Shown here: piece by piece, positions 16,905 through 25,740 of the stretch
Layout of the letters: each line of letters begins with the position of its first letter
Position numbering within the stretch: the first letter of the stretch is position 1
NCBI GenBank assembly: GCA_021775735.1
Contig: JAJFHG010000075.1
Coordinates: 1-64,000 of the forward strand
Direction: 5' to 3'
From: Hyphomicrobiaceae bacterium
GTDB taxonomy: Bacteria; Pseudomonadota; Alphaproteobacteria; Rhizobiales; Hyphomicrobiaceae
Length of the DNA: 64,000 bases
Program-made: the position numbers and the translations under genes
The notes under the pieces: model-generated
Seen by the model: the letters and a program-made list of their open reading frames with translations, nothing else
Database searches by the model: none
Told to the model about the DNA's origin: nothing

Positions 16905-17747
16905 CTATTCGACACCTTGGGCGGCAGGTACCGCCTTCTGGTTAGCCTCAAATCGCGCGAGTGTTTTTTCCAGCGCTCGCGCAAGACAACCGCCCCATAC
17001 TTTTTGACCCGCCGCATCCTTGATCAAATCCTGACGCACTTCAATGAGGGCATGGGGCAAACCACGCTGTGTTCCATGACGCCACATTGTATCGCCTTCT
17101 AACTCACCAGAGTACGGCTCATTATCTCCCACGACCAAATCACGCTCTTGTCGCAAACTTTCAAGAAGTGGTACCGCAATGCGCGGATCTTTGTCCCACA
17201 AGATTCCAAGCTGCCAGGGTCGCGGTACGCCCCTCCAGGTCTCGGTAAAACTATGTAGTGAGATCATCACCGGTGTCTGCTTGCGCTGACAGAAAGCGTC
17301 AATACACGCGTCCAGAGCATTGTGATAGGGACGGTAAAACGTATCGCGACGCGCAAGGCGCTCTGCTTTATCCAACGCGCGATTGCCCGGCACCACCGCG
17401 CCATCAGCAATCCGCATCACCAGCGTTGGGTCGTCTTCACCGCGATTGGGATCAATCAGCAGTCGCGAAAACCGGCTGAGTATGGCGGTGGCGCCAAAAT
17501 GTTCCGCTAAAATCTTTGTGACACCCGCAGCTCCGGGGTCATATGCAATGTGGCGCTGCAATTGATCTGCACCAAGGCCCAGCCCGCGATAGCGCTCAGG
17601 AATATGATTGCTAGCATGATCGCAGATGAACATCAGTCTGCAGGCCGGATTTGTGGCCTGGAGGATGTCATAGACCGGCCCCTCGGGATCGTGTTCCCGT
17701 TGCACATTATCTAAGGGGGTGGAGGGAGAGCAAGATTCGGTGTCCAT
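16905..17747 (-). CDS. N-formylglutamate amidohydrolase family protein
   Basis: 280-residue FGase-fold protein. Members hydrolyse N-formyl-L-glutamate at the end of histidine degradation, but many family members have no tested substrate. Visible marks are CDHASNHIPERY (about 42-53), the RLLIDPNR segment, ISLHSFTETWRG and LIEVRQDL near the end. No hut genes are near, so a role in histidine use is not supported by context. It is the first gene of a two-gene unit with the DUF1244 protein. A second, divergent paralogue lies at 24363-25262. Confidence 0.87.
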   Translation of the reverse strand: MDTESCSPSTPLDNVQREHDPEGPVYDILQATNPACRLMFICDHASNHIPERYRGLGLGADQLQRHIAYDPGAAGVTKILAEHFGATAILSRFSRLLIDPNRGEDDPTLVMRIADGAVVPGNRALDKAERLARRDTFYRPYHNALDACIDAFCQRKQTPVMISLHSFTETWRGVPRPWQLGILWDKDPRIAVPLLESLRQERDLVVGDNEPYSGELEGDTMWRHGTQRGLPHALIEVRQDLIKDAAGQKVWGGCLARALEKTLARFEANQKAVPAAQGVE

Positions 17748-17885
17748 ATGGCTTTATATCGTGCCTCGCGGCCCCAATACCAGAGCGACCTTGAGACGCT
17801 TGACGGCGCGGGAGCGATCCCGCACACCTTGGGGTGTGCAGTGATGCGACAGCAGATCCCTTCCTAAAGTACAATCCCGTAAGCC

Positions 17886-19190
17886 ATGGCCCCTATGAAC
17901 ACCTCTACCTCCGTTGAACAGCGCGTGCTTTTGCGCAAAATGTATGATGCCGCAGTTGCTGCAGCCCACCCCGCCAGTTGTGTGCCGCCTCATTTGCCTG
18001 AGGTGCCAAAGACTGGTCGTCTCCTGATTGTCGGGGCAGGCAAAGCCGCAGCCGCCATGGCGCAGGCCACAGAACGCCACTACATGGCGCTCGGCCAAGG
18101 CGAGCGTATCCAGGGATTTGTCACGACCCGGCATGGTTATGGGTTGCCAACCGAGTTACTGCCCGTTCTCGAAGCTGGCCACCCGGTGCCCGATGCCAAC
18201 TCCGTTGCAACCGCCAAACTTGCCACCGACTTTGCACGTCGCGCAACACCAGATGATTTGGTTCTCTGTCTGCTGTCAGGTGGTGCGTCCGCACTTTGGT
18301 CCGCACCCGTCGCAGGTGTCAGCTTTGATGATAAACGAAAGATAACGTCGCAGCTTTTGAAATCAGGCGCGCCAATTTCCGAAATGAATTGCGTGCGCAA
18401 ACACCTGTCTCTCATCAAGGGCGGCGGCCTGGCAGCAGCGACCTACCCGGCACGGTTGATTACGCTGGCGATCTCGGATGTCCCCGGGGATGACCCCGAC
18501 GCTATTGGCTCTGGCCCAACCTATGGCGATCCAACGACACTTGAGCAAGCGCGTGAAATTCTTGCCCGTTATAATATCGACGCGCCAGACTCTGTCACCG
18601 CAGCACTCAACAATGCCGAAAATGAAACACTACAACCGGGAGATGCTAAATTAAGCAACTCAACTTACACTTTGGTTGCAGCTCCAAAAGCATCTTTGGA
18701 AGCCGGTGCTGAATTGGCGAAAGCCGCAGGCTATCATGTTGAGATGCTGGGTGACGCACTAGAAGGTGAAGCGCGTGACGTTGGTAAAGCGCATGCTGAA
18801 ATGGCACTTGCCGCAAAAACCAAGGGCGCACGCGTGGCGCTTTTGTCAGGTGGCGAGTTCACTGTCACGGTGTCCGGCAACGGACGTGGCGGACCGAACC
18901 AGGAATATGCTCTCGGCCTTGCTATCGGCCTCAATGGCGCCGACGGCATTTCTGCAATAGCAGGCGATACGGACGGTATTGATGGCGGCGGCGGCGATGC
19001 CGACGATCCTGCAGGTGCTGTTGTGGCACCAGAAACACTGCAGACGGCGGAGGTTCAAAATCTCAATGCCGCCGCTTTCCTGGCCAATAACGACTCCACG
19101 GGGTTCTTCGACAAGATTGGCGACCTGTTGCAATGCGGCCCAACGCAAACCAACGTCAACGATTTCCGCGCCATTCTGATTGACCCATAA
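17886..19190 (+). CDS. Glycerate 2-kinase (GckA/TtuD, MOFRL family)
   Basis: 434-residue kinase that phosphorylates D-glycerate at C2 to give 2-phosphoglycerate. N-terminal DUF4147 features are clear: IVGAGKAAAAMA, CLLSGGASALW, and a lysine-rich KHLSLIKGGGLA segment. The C-terminal MOFRL domain has LSGGEFTVTVSGNGRGGPNQE and GDTDGIDG. A second ATG at 17895 would remove three residues; neither has a good ribosome site. Pyruvate kinase is encoded two genes downstream, so with enolase (not in the window) the pair would feed glycerate to pyruvate. The DUF1036 gene follows immediately. Confidence 0.93.
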   Translation: MAPMNTSTSVEQRVLLRKMYDAAVAAAHPASCVPPHLPEVPKTGRLLIVGAGKAAAAMAQATERHYMALGQGERIQGFVTTRHGYGLPTELLPVLEAGHPVPDANSVATAKLATDFARRATPDDLVLCLLSGGASALWSAPVAGVSFDDKRKITSQLLKSGAPISEMNCVRKHLSLIKGGGLAAATYPARLITLAISDVPGDDPDAIGSGPTYGDPTTLEQAREILARYNIDAPDSVTAALNNAENETLQPGDAKLSNSTYTLVAAPKASLEAGAELAKAAGYHVEMLGDALEGEARDVGKAHAEMALAAKTKGARVALLSGGEFTVTVSGNGRGGPNQEYALGLAIGLNGADGISAIAGDTDGIDGGGGDADDPAGAVVAPETLQTAEVQNLNAAAFLANNDSTGFFDKIGDLLQCGPTQTNVNDFRAILIDP

Positions 19191-19254
19191 AAAATTTGTG
19201 ATGTGTTTGTGCAAATGCCAACCGTCAAAAAGCGGTGGTGTTGTGGTGCGAACG

Positions 19255-19785
19255 ATGTCACAAACCAACGAAAAAAGAGCACGCGGAGCTACCATTTTGC
19301 AGCACTTGGACTGGGCACCTGTCAAAACGCACTTTCGCAGTGGCGCGTTGCGTCCATTCCACAAATATGCGGTCTGCCTGACATTGATTTTGGCGGGCCT
19401 CACACCAACACCTGCTAGCGCTGATTTGGCGCTATGTAACGCAACATCCAGCCGGGTTGGTGTTTCCATTGGCTACCAGGACACTAAAGGCTGGGTCACC
19501 GAAGGTTGGTGGACCATCGGCTCTCAATCGTGTGAAACACTCCTAAAAGGCACTTTACCAAGCCGCTTTCTCTATGTTCATGCCGTTGACTATGACCGCG
19601 GTGGGGAATGGGTCGGCTCGAACTTCATGTGTACGGCTGCAAAATCGTTCGCGATAAGGGGGGTTCAGAATTGTAGCAAACGCGGGTATAAGCGCACCGG
19701 ATTCTATGAAGTAGATACCGGCAAGGCGCAAGAATGGACGATCCGCCTTTCCGATCCTAAAGCGAAAGGCCAAAAAGGCGAATGA
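19255..19785 (+). CDS. Secreted DUF1036 protein
   Basis: DUF1036 family protein of about 176 residues. A hydrophobic export segment near residues 38-55 ends in PASA. The mature domain begins with the typical LALCNATS.RVGVSIGY and contains GWWTIGSQSCETLL and conserved Cys residues. The function is unknown. The start is uncertain: an upstream ATG at 19180 overlaps the glycerate kinase stop, and the one used here leaves an unusually long pre-signal region. Its stop overlaps the pyruvate kinase start (ATGA), so the two are coupled in translation. Confidence 0.83.
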   Translation: MSQTNEKRARGATILQHLDWAPVKTHFRSGALRPFHKYAVCLTLILAGLTPTPASADLALCNATSSRVGVSIGYQDTKGWVTEGWWTIGSQSCETLLKGTLPSRFLYVHAVDYDRGGEWVGSNFMCTAAKSFAIRGVQNCSKRGYKRTGFYEVDTGKAQEWTIRLSDPKAKGQKGE

Positions 19786-21254
19786 AACGCGACCGTCGGG
19801 TCAAAATTGTAGCCACACTCGGACCCGCCTCTTCTGAACCTGAAACTCTTGAGCGATTGTTTTTGGCCGGTGTTGATGTGTTTCGCATCAACATGAGCCA
19901 TGCAAGCCACGAGAACGCACGCCAATCGGTGTTCGCGGTTCGCCAACTGGCTAAACAACATCGCTACCCGATTGGCATTCTGTTTGATCTTCAAGGCCCA
20001 AAACTGCGCCTTGGCGAGTTCCACGGAGGACGCGTCTTCGTCAATGAGGGTAGCTCGTTTGTTTTTGACCAAGATGAAACGCCAGGCACGGCAGAGCGCG
20101 TAATGCTACCGCATCCGCAAATTTTTGAGGCCATCAAGCCGGACGAAGTCCTTCTACTTGATGACGGTAAACTCAAAATGCGCGCCACAGATGTGGCCAA
20201 AGGAAAGATCACCGCCGAAGTTATGGTTGGTGGTGCGCTGGCAAGCCGTAAGGGTGTCTCCCTACCCGACACCATCTTGCCAATTGGCCCGCTTACAGAA
20301 AAAGATCAAGCCGATCTGGAATGTGCACTAGACCTCGGTGCGGATTGGATCGCGCTGTCGTTTGTGCAACGCGCGGAAGATGTCTTGGAAGTCAAATCGA
20401 TTGTTGATGGTTTGGCTGCCATCATGGTCAAAATTGAAAAACCATCCGCGATTGAAGACCTGGATGCCATTATCCGGGCAGGCGACGGCTTCATGGTAGC
20501 GCGCGGTGATCTTGGCGTTGAAATGCCGGTCGAGCGCGTACCTGGTTTACAAAAGCACATCACCCGCAAAGCGCGCACAGCGGGCAAGCCGGTGATCGTC
20601 GCCACCCAAATGCTGGAAAGCATGATTTCTTCGCCGGTGCCGACGCGCGCCGAAGTCTCTGATGTTGCAACTGCCGTTTTTGACGGTGCTGATGCTGTGA
20701 TGCTGTCAGCTGAGTCCGCTGTTGGTCAACACCCCGTGACCACCATCAAGATGATGAACCGCATCGCTGTTGAAGCGGAAAGCGATCCTGACTATCGTGC
20801 GTTTGTCCACGCAACACATATCATGCCGCAAGCCACTGGTGCCGACGCCATTGCTGGGGCCGCCCACGCGATCGCGCAAACTGTCAAGCTGGCGGCCATC
20901 GTTTGCTACACTGCAACCGGCTCTACCGCCCTACGCGTTGCACGTGAACGCCCTGGCCTGCCGGTGATTTCGCTGACGCCTGTAGAAGCCACCGCGCGCC
21001 GTTTGTCGCTGGTTTGGGGCATTCAAACCTTCCTCACTGCCGATCCCAAAAATCTCGCCGACATGGTTCAGAAAGCAGCAGAAATTGTTTACGAAGAAGA
21101 ATGGGTCAAAGCAGGTGAAGGCATGGTGATCACAGCTGGCATCCCGATTGGATCGCCCGGCACAACCAACATGTTGCGCATTGCGTATCTGGATGAAAAC
21201 GGCATTCCCGACGGTCACGCCAGCAACGAAGCACTGACAAAGTCAGAGGCTTAG
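19782..21254 (+). CDS. pyk: Pyruvate kinase
   Basis: Cytoplasmic glycolytic enzyme converting phosphoenolpyruvate and ADP to pyruvate and ATP. The 490-residue protein shows KIVATLGPAS at the start, FRINMSHAS, and the signature IMVKIEKPSAIEDLD near residue 208. The active-site region MVARGDLGVEMP and VIVATQMLESM, then MLSAESAVGQ, follow. The C-terminal regulatory domain is complete. It is the third gene of a likely unit with glycerate kinase and the DUF1036 gene, overlapping the latter by four bases. Confidence 0.97.
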   Translation: MKRDRRVKIVATLGPASSEPETLERLFLAGVDVFRINMSHASHENARQSVFAVRQLAKQHRYPIGILFDLQGPKLRLGEFHGGRVFVNEGSSFVFDQDETPGTAERVMLPHPQIFEAIKPDEVLLLDDGKLKMRATDVAKGKITAEVMVGGALASRKGVSLPDTILPIGPLTEKDQADLECALDLGADWIALSFVQRAEDVLEVKSIVDGLAAIMVKIEKPSAIEDLDAIIRAGDGFMVARGDLGVEMPVERVPGLQKHITRKARTAGKPVIVATQMLESMISSPVPTRAEVSDVATAVFDGADAVMLSAESAVGQHPVTTIKMMNRIAVEAESDPDYRAFVHATHIMPQATGADAIAGAAHAIAQTVKLAAIVCYTATGSTALRVARERPGLPVISLTPVEATARRLSLVWGIQTFLTADPKNLADMVQKAAEIVYEEEWVKAGEGMVITAGIPIGSPGTTNMLRIAYLDENGIPDGHASNEALTKSEA

Positions 21255-21271
21255 GGTTTGCACAATTTGGT

Positions 21272-21280
21272 TGCTATAAT
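21272..21280 (+). promoter_or_regulatory. Extended -10 promoter candidate
   Basis: TGC-TATAAT, a perfect -10 with the TGn extension, ends 42 bases before the membrane-protein ATG. No matching -35 is present at 17 bases. Confidence 0.4.
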
Positions 21281-21322
21281 AGTGCTTTGCCAACGCAATA
21301 GCTTCAGCCGAGACGTACACCG

Positions 21323-21790
21323 ATGCTCAACCCACTATCGATCATTATAGCGCTCCACGCCATCTGTGCCGTCATCTGGGTCGGCGGAATGTTCTTTGCT
21401 TACGTGATTTTGCGTCCATCACTCGGCACGCTCGAACCGCCACAGCGGCTGACTCTTTGGAATACTGTCTTTACGCGTTTTTTCATTTGGGTTTGGATTG
21501 CGATAATCATTCTACCAGCGTCTGGTTATCTGCTCGTCTTCAACCAACTGGGCAATTTTCAATCCGCCGGACTACACGTTCACATTATGCATATCCTAGG
21601 GCTCACGATGGTCGGGCTTTTTTTGTTTTTATATTTTTCGCCTTATCGGCACTTTCGCGTTGCCGTTGCGGCAAAGGACTGGCCACAGGCAGCACAGCAT
21701 CTCAACTCGATACGGCGCGTCGTCAGCATCAACACACTACTGGGCCTTGCCACCGTATTTATCGGAGCATCAGGTCGTTTCTGGATTTGA
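21323..21790 (+). CDS. CopD-like integral membrane protein
   Basis: 155-residue protein with four predicted membrane helices (about 5-27, 50-72, 82-104 and 131-151). The N-terminal LHAICAVIWVGGMFF, with a conserved His in the first helix, matches the CopD/DUF2269-type superfamily, some of which handle copper or heme. No copper-binding periplasmic partner is nearby, so the function stays open. It has its own candidate promoter and faces the convergent TPR gene. Confidence 0.78.
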   Translation: MLNPLSIIIALHAICAVIWVGGMFFAYVILRPSLGTLEPPQRLTLWNTVFTRFFIWVWIAIIILPASGYLLVFNQLGNFQSAGLHVHIMHILGLTMVGLFLFLYFSPYRHFRVAVAAKDWPQAAQHLNSIRRVVSINTLLGLATVFIGASGRFWI

Positions 21791-21841
21791 TTGGGGTCGA
21801 CAAAGCCTGGCGGATCGACCGCACGGCTTAAACCTAAACAC

Positions 21842-22825
21842 TTAAATCTGTTCACCTTCAACTTTGCGGGTCAGCTCTTCAATGCGCTTGGTGACACCGG
21901 GGGCTTGAGGGTGCAGGCGTTTCAGTTTGCGATAGGCTTTTAGTGCAGGCCGGTTTTCACCGACACTCTCTAAAATCGCGCCAACCCGATCCAACGCTAA
22001 GAAATGACCGGGTTCAAGGGCCAGCACGCGTCGCAGGTCGCGCAAGGCACGCGTTGGCTGGCGACGTTGATACAAAATAAGTGCGCGCCGCATCCAGCCT
22101 TCCGTGAAATCAGGCTGTAATTTCACAATGGCATCGGCAAATGTTTCGGCAACACCCCACCGCCGCGTTTCAATTGCGCGGTCGGCACGCTTCATCAGAA
22201 TATCGGTCGTCGGACTGCCAGAGTGCAGCCACAGTCGTTCAATGGACGTTGCCAGACGTGCGGCTTGGGATTTATCTTTGGCGTTGGAGAGATAGCCGTA
22301 AAGACGCGTCAAAATTTGCCTGCGTTGCGCATCAGCACTGGGCGGCATTACATTTGGTTTGGAATTTGAGGGAGACGCGCTGCGTCCCGGGCGCGCGGAT
22401 TGTGATTGCGACTTTGGCGGCGCGTTCAGGTTTGGATCGGCGCGTTGGGCTGAGGGCGCCGATGACGAGCCTGGTGGGCGTTGCGCATTGCGATTGCCGC
22501 GGTGGTGTCCGGGATGTCGGGTCCTTGGCTGCTTGCTTTTAGAACGGAATGGAGAATTGGAACCTGGTGCGCTTTTCAACATCGGTACGCGCGGCGACGG
22601 CGGTCCGTTTTGCTTATCTTTGGGTCGTGGCTCGTAGTCCTCGATGCGAGGCATGTACTCATAGTTGAGACGTGGACCACCCGGACCAGACAAACCAGCC
22701 TTGGCAAGATCCTTCCCTAACGTTGGTCCCATCACGACCAATCCTGCGCTCAATACACACGTCAAAGCGTGTCGGCGCACTGAAACAGACAATTCAATTT
22801 GAAACTGAGGTGTGCTTTTACCCAT
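21842..22825 (-). CDS. TPR-repeat protein with Pro/Ser-rich linker
   Basis: About 327 residues. A hydrophobic export-like segment (about 19-36) is followed by a low-complexity region rich in Pro, Ser, Arg and Asn up to residue 165. The C-terminal half has three or more tetratricopeptide-like helices (for example AETFADAIVKLQPDFTEGW and ALRDLRRVLALEPGHFLAL). Such proteins act as scaffolds; the partner is unknown. The start at 22825 begins just before the export segment, but no clear ribosome site is seen; a longer reading to 22924 is possible. Confidence 0.75.
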   Translation of the reverse strand: MGKSTPQFQIELSVSVRRHALTCVLSAGLVVMGPTLGKDLAKAGLSGPGGPRLNYEYMPRIEDYEPRPKDKQNGPPSPRVPMLKSAPGSNSPFRSKSKQPRTRHPGHHRGNRNAQRPPGSSSAPSAQRADPNLNAPPKSQSQSARPGRSASPSNSKPNVMPPSADAQRRQILTRLYGYLSNAKDKSQAARLATSIERLWLHSGSPTTDILMKRADRAIETRRWGVAETFADAIVKLQPDFTEGWMRRALILYQRRQPTRALRDLRRVLALEPGHFLALDRVGAILESVGENRPALKAYRKLKRLHPQAPGVTKRIEELTRKVEGEQI

Positions 22826-22950
22826 CACGCCAGCATAGGCCGAGGTAGTGAGCACGTCAAAAACCCTACGAAGACGCAGAGCCCTTAAATAGCAAATGGC
22901 GGAACCCTCTCCGGACACCGCCACATCATTGCTACCAATTGGATGTTCTT

Positions 22951-23076
22951 TTAGCCTTGGCGCGCTTTGAATTTACGCTGCGTCTTGTTGATAATGTAGA
23001 CGCGACCGCGACGACGCACCAAACGGTTGGCACGATGACGGGTCAAAAGCGACTTGAGTGAGTTTTTGACTTTCAT
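22951..23076 (-). CDS. rpmJ: 50S ribosomal protein L36
   Basis: 41-residue L36 beginning [15 protein letters not shown] and ending [13 protein letters not shown], the standard alphaproteobacterial form without the zinc-binding Cys residues. AGGTTAG upstream supports the ATG at 23076; the longer reading to 23220 is spurious. Confidence 0.95.
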   Translation of the reverse strand: MKVKNSLKSLLTRHRANRLVRRRGRVYIINKTQRKFKARQG

Positions 23077-23314
23077 TTTCGATCTAACCTTTGTTGTGCT
23101 GGCGCAGCGTTGAGGTTTGGCCGTGGGCTCAAGACGACTTTGGCTTTTTTTTGCCGAGCCCTGCGCGCCTGCTGGCCCCATGGAAAGGGCTTTGAAAAAG
23201 AGCCCGGAACCTAGGCGCATCGTGCTGCGCTGTCAATTCATCGTGCCAGTGATCCAACGCCTGCGACACCATCACCACAGTGTTTCGGTGACGTGTTGCT
23301 GTCGCGAGGGCAAA

Positions 23315-23389
23315 TGGTGGGCGGTACTGGGATCGAACCAGTGACCCCTTGGATGTCGACCAAGTGCTCTACCGCTGAGCTAACCGCCC
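23315..23389 (-). tRNA. tRNA-Val (anticodon GAC)
   Basis: Full cloverleaf with encoded CCA: acceptor GGGCGGT/ACCGCCC, D-stem GCTC/GAGC, anticodon stem CTTGG/CCAAG, T-arm ACTGG-TTCGATC-CCAGT. The anticodon loop reads TCGACAT, giving GAC at 34-36 but C instead of the near-universal U at position 33. Confidence 0.93.
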
Positions 23390-23509
23390 ATCTGCCCCTC
23401 GGACAAGGGCCTCCTATATCGAGAATGCCTCAGATAGGCAAGCAATGGCACGCCGTTCAACAGCGCGGCGGAACGTCCATAAGTGACGGACCTCCGGATG
23501 GCGCGGGAT

Positions 23510-23896
23510 TTACGAAATCAGCAGTTGCTCGACTTCAGCGACGAGATCTTTGAGGTGAAACGGCTTTGAGAGGACCCGGGCATCCTTCGGCGTTTCTGCC
23601 TCACTGTTCAGTACAACGGCAGCAAAACCTGTGATGAACATGATTTTGAGATCTGGGTCGAGCTCACTGGCGCGACGCGCCAATTCAATACCATCCATTT
23701 TCGGCATCACGATATCGGTCAACAGCAGCGTGAACGGTTCAGACATGAGCTGCTGATATGCCTGTTCTCCATCAGCATATGCCCGCACCTCGTACCCAGC
23801 TTTCTTCAAAGCTCGCTCCAGGAACCCCCGCATTGCATCGTCATCTTCAGCCAGCAGAATGCGATGAATGGGAACGCGCGAAGGATTGATGGACAT
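23510..23896 (-). CDS. cpdR: Single-domain response regulator CpdR
   Basis: 128-residue receiver-only protein. CpdR in Caulobacter, unphosphorylated, primes the ClpXP protease for cell-cycle substrates and is controlled by the CckA-ChpT relay. Signature stretches are HRILLAEDDDAMR, Asp61 in LLLTDIVMPKMDGIELARRA, and the CpdR-typical DLKIMFITGFAAV followed by RVLSKPFHLKDLV. The protein is slightly longer at the N-terminus than Caulobacter CpdR. The gene is divergent from an N-formylglutamate amidohydrolase gene. Confidence 0.94.
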   Translation of the reverse strand: MSINPSRVPIHRILLAEDDDAMRGFLERALKKAGYEVRAYADGEQAYQQLMSEPFTLLLTDIVMPKMDGIELARRASELDPDLKIMFITGFAAVVLNSEAETPKDARVLSKPFHLKDLVAEVEQLLIS

Positions 23897-24362
23897 GGGC
23901 TACTCTATGAAACAGCTGCGGGCCTACGAAGGGCGGTGATTGGCACTAAATTTGACGTGAGTTTGGTAAATGGAAGTTAAAATCTCAGCGATTTTTTGGG
24001 TGAGCCTAAGATAATTCGACCTAATTGGCTCTGAAGTCCCTCCTCCAGGTGGAAAGTTGCAGCTGCCAAGACCTGCAAATGGGCTGAGATCCACGATAAA
24101 CTGCACAGCGCGCCCCTACTCCGATAGACAGAGCCTGGCCGCAACGGCACTATAAAGGCAATCTGAGTCTCAAAGCGAGGCCTGAACACGATTGAGGTTG
24201 ATACGAGACCCAAGACCATTTTCTGTTGGTGAATGCGGCACAAACCAAATGCCGATTGTCAGCCCCAAAATGATCGGCTTATACCTCGTCATCGCCGCAA
24301 TAGCCGATCACAATCCGAGACGAGACCTCAATGGACTTTTAGACGGCACACAAGAGGACGTT
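23897..24362. other. Divergent intergenic region, cpdR / amidohydrolase
   Basis: About 466 bases between divergent starts. An open frame runs into the amidohydrolase from 24192, but its sequence does not look like family protein. No clear promoter, terminator or repeat is seen. Confidence 0.5.
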
Positions 24363-25262
24363 ATGCCAGCCGAAGAGCGCGCCGCAATCGAAGCTGAGTT
24401 GGACCCTCCGTTTAAGGTCCACCGTCCGGCCGAGCAAACCACACCCGTGGTCTTCTGCTCGCCGCACTCAGGTCGAATCTACCCGAGACATTTCCTCAGC
24501 CAGTCCCGCCTTGATGCCAACCAGCTGCGTAAATCCGAAGATGCCTTTGTGGACGAACTCTATGACTGCGCCCCCGAATTCGGTGCACCGCTGATCACGG
24601 CTGAATTTCCGCGCGCGTACCTGGACGTCAATCGCGAACCCTTTGAGCTGGATCCAGATTTGTTTGCTGAACCGTTGCCGGATTTTGCCAACATGCACTC
24701 AATCCGTGTCGCTGGTGGCCTGGGCACGATAGCGCGCGTGGTTGCTGACGGTGAAGAAATCTACGAGCACCGATTAAGATTTGGCGCAGCCCTTGAACGG
24801 ATCGAACGACTCTATCGTCCGTTTCATACGGCCCTTGAGGGTTTGCTTGAAGAAACGCGCCAAAAGTTTGGCTTTGCAATTCTCATTGATTGCCATTCGA
24901 TGCCATCTAACTTAATGGCATATAACCCGGGCGTTCGACCTGATTTTGTCATTGGTGATCGATTTGGTGCCTCATGCGATCCCAGATTAACTGAAGTGAT
25001 TAACACACACCTTTCAGCACTCGGCTATGAGGTGTTTCTCAATCGCCCATATGCGGGGGGCTTCATTACTGAAAACTACGGCAAGCCCACACATGGGGTG
25101 CACGCAGTGCAGTTGGAGCTCAATAGGTATCTGTATTTGGATGAAGCCCGGATCGAAAAGTCTGATGGCTTTTCAGCTGTCCGAAAAGACCTCACTACAA
25201 TGATTGCGCGCCTCGTCGATGTTGCGCCAACGCTCTCGACACGGGCGGCAGCTGCGGAATAA
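24363..25262 (+). CDS. N-formylglutamate amidohydrolase family protein (second copy)
   Basis: 299-residue FGase-family protein, closer to HutG-type sequences than the copy at 16905-17747. Visible are VVFCSPHSGRIYP (about 30-42), the EFPRAYLDVNREPFELDP segment, ILIDCHSMPSN, and NRPYAGGFITENYGKPT before the end. The ATG at 24363 has GAGG six bases upstream and begins at the family's usual start. No other histidine-degradation gene is in the window, so the substrate is assumed only from the family. Confidence 0.9.
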   Translation: MPAEERAAIEAELDPPFKVHRPAEQTTPVVFCSPHSGRIYPRHFLSQSRLDANQLRKSEDAFVDELYDCAPEFGAPLITAEFPRAYLDVNREPFELDPDLFAEPLPDFANMHSIRVAGGLGTIARVVADGEEIYEHRLRFGAALERIERLYRPFHTALEGLLEETRQKFGFAILIDCHSMPSNLMAYNPGVRPDFVIGDRFGASCDPRLTEVINTHLSALGYEVFLNRPYAGGFITENYGKPTHGVHAVQLELNRYLYLDEARIEKSDGFSAVRKDLTTMIARLVDVAPTLSTRAAAAE

Positions 25263-25380
25263 ATGCCCGCACCTTCCCTTTAAGGCAGCCTAACAATCCG
25301 AAAGACCTCGCTTGGTTGCCAATCTTGGCTGGCTGTATGCATGGAGTTGGCAGCAACACGGGCCACGTGACCCTGTAAAG

Positions 25381-25473
25381 AAAAAAGGCCGTCCATAAAA
25401 ATGAACGGCCCAAGTCTAGGGAGGAAACGCCCGAGATGGGCGGCGGTCCAACGGAAAAACCGTCGATATCGCA
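25381..25473 (-). ncRNA. Small RNA candidate 1 (anti-SD motif, tandem copy)
   Basis: Read on the minus strand, about 93 nucleotides: small hairpin (25451-25463), GC-rich hairpin CGCCC/GGGCG (25428-25442), then unpaired TTTCCTCCCTAGACTT. A nine-base terminator stem follows (25387-25395 with 25402-25410), with six T residues. A promoter fits: -35 TTGCAA (25503-25508), 17 bases, -10 TAATTT (25480-25485). The CCTCC core is complementary to Shine-Dalgarno sites, as in the rhizobial families alpha-r14 (NfeR1) and alpha-r8/MmgR. Family membership is not established. Confidence 0.72.
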
Positions 25474-25644
25474 ATGCACAAATTATGTGGGCGCTGCACC
25501 ATTTGCAACTGCTTTTTTTGCAATGCAGCTAGAACCTGACCGCGTGAGACTGGAAAAAAAGCCTCAATTTAGCCGCGCAAAGCAGCAATCCAAGACTGCC
25601 CAATCGTTGGCGCCAAGCTTGCAATGCATTGATTTTTAAGAGAA

Positions 25645-25740
25645 AAGAGGCCGTCCACAATGATGAACGGCCCAAGTCTAGGGAGGAAACGCCCCAAAAG
25701 GGCATACGGTGCTGATGAAGTGCATCAAATCACCGTGTTC
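25645..25740 (-). ncRNA. Small RNA candidate 2 (anti-SD motif, tandem copy)
   Basis: Second copy, minus strand, same layout as the copy at 25381-25473 and sharing a 31-base identical core (25663-25693 here, 25401-25431 there). The 5' arm is a different hairpin: ACGGTG 25706-25711 with CACCGT 25731-25736, with GATG/CATC inside. Next come a GCCC/GGGC hairpin, the same unpaired TTTCCTCCCTAGACTT and a terminator stem (25649-25657 with 25664-25672) with interrupted T residues. Loop bases differ between copies while stems are kept, which supports RNA function. The promoter is less clear (TTGCTG at a plausible distance). Confidence 0.7.

Noticed and set aside
25436-25639. Plus-strand ORF preceded by GGGAGG
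   Set aside because: The GGGAGG is the complement of the small RNA core, which is repeated at 25681 before a different ORF; the structured minus-strand RNAs explain it better.
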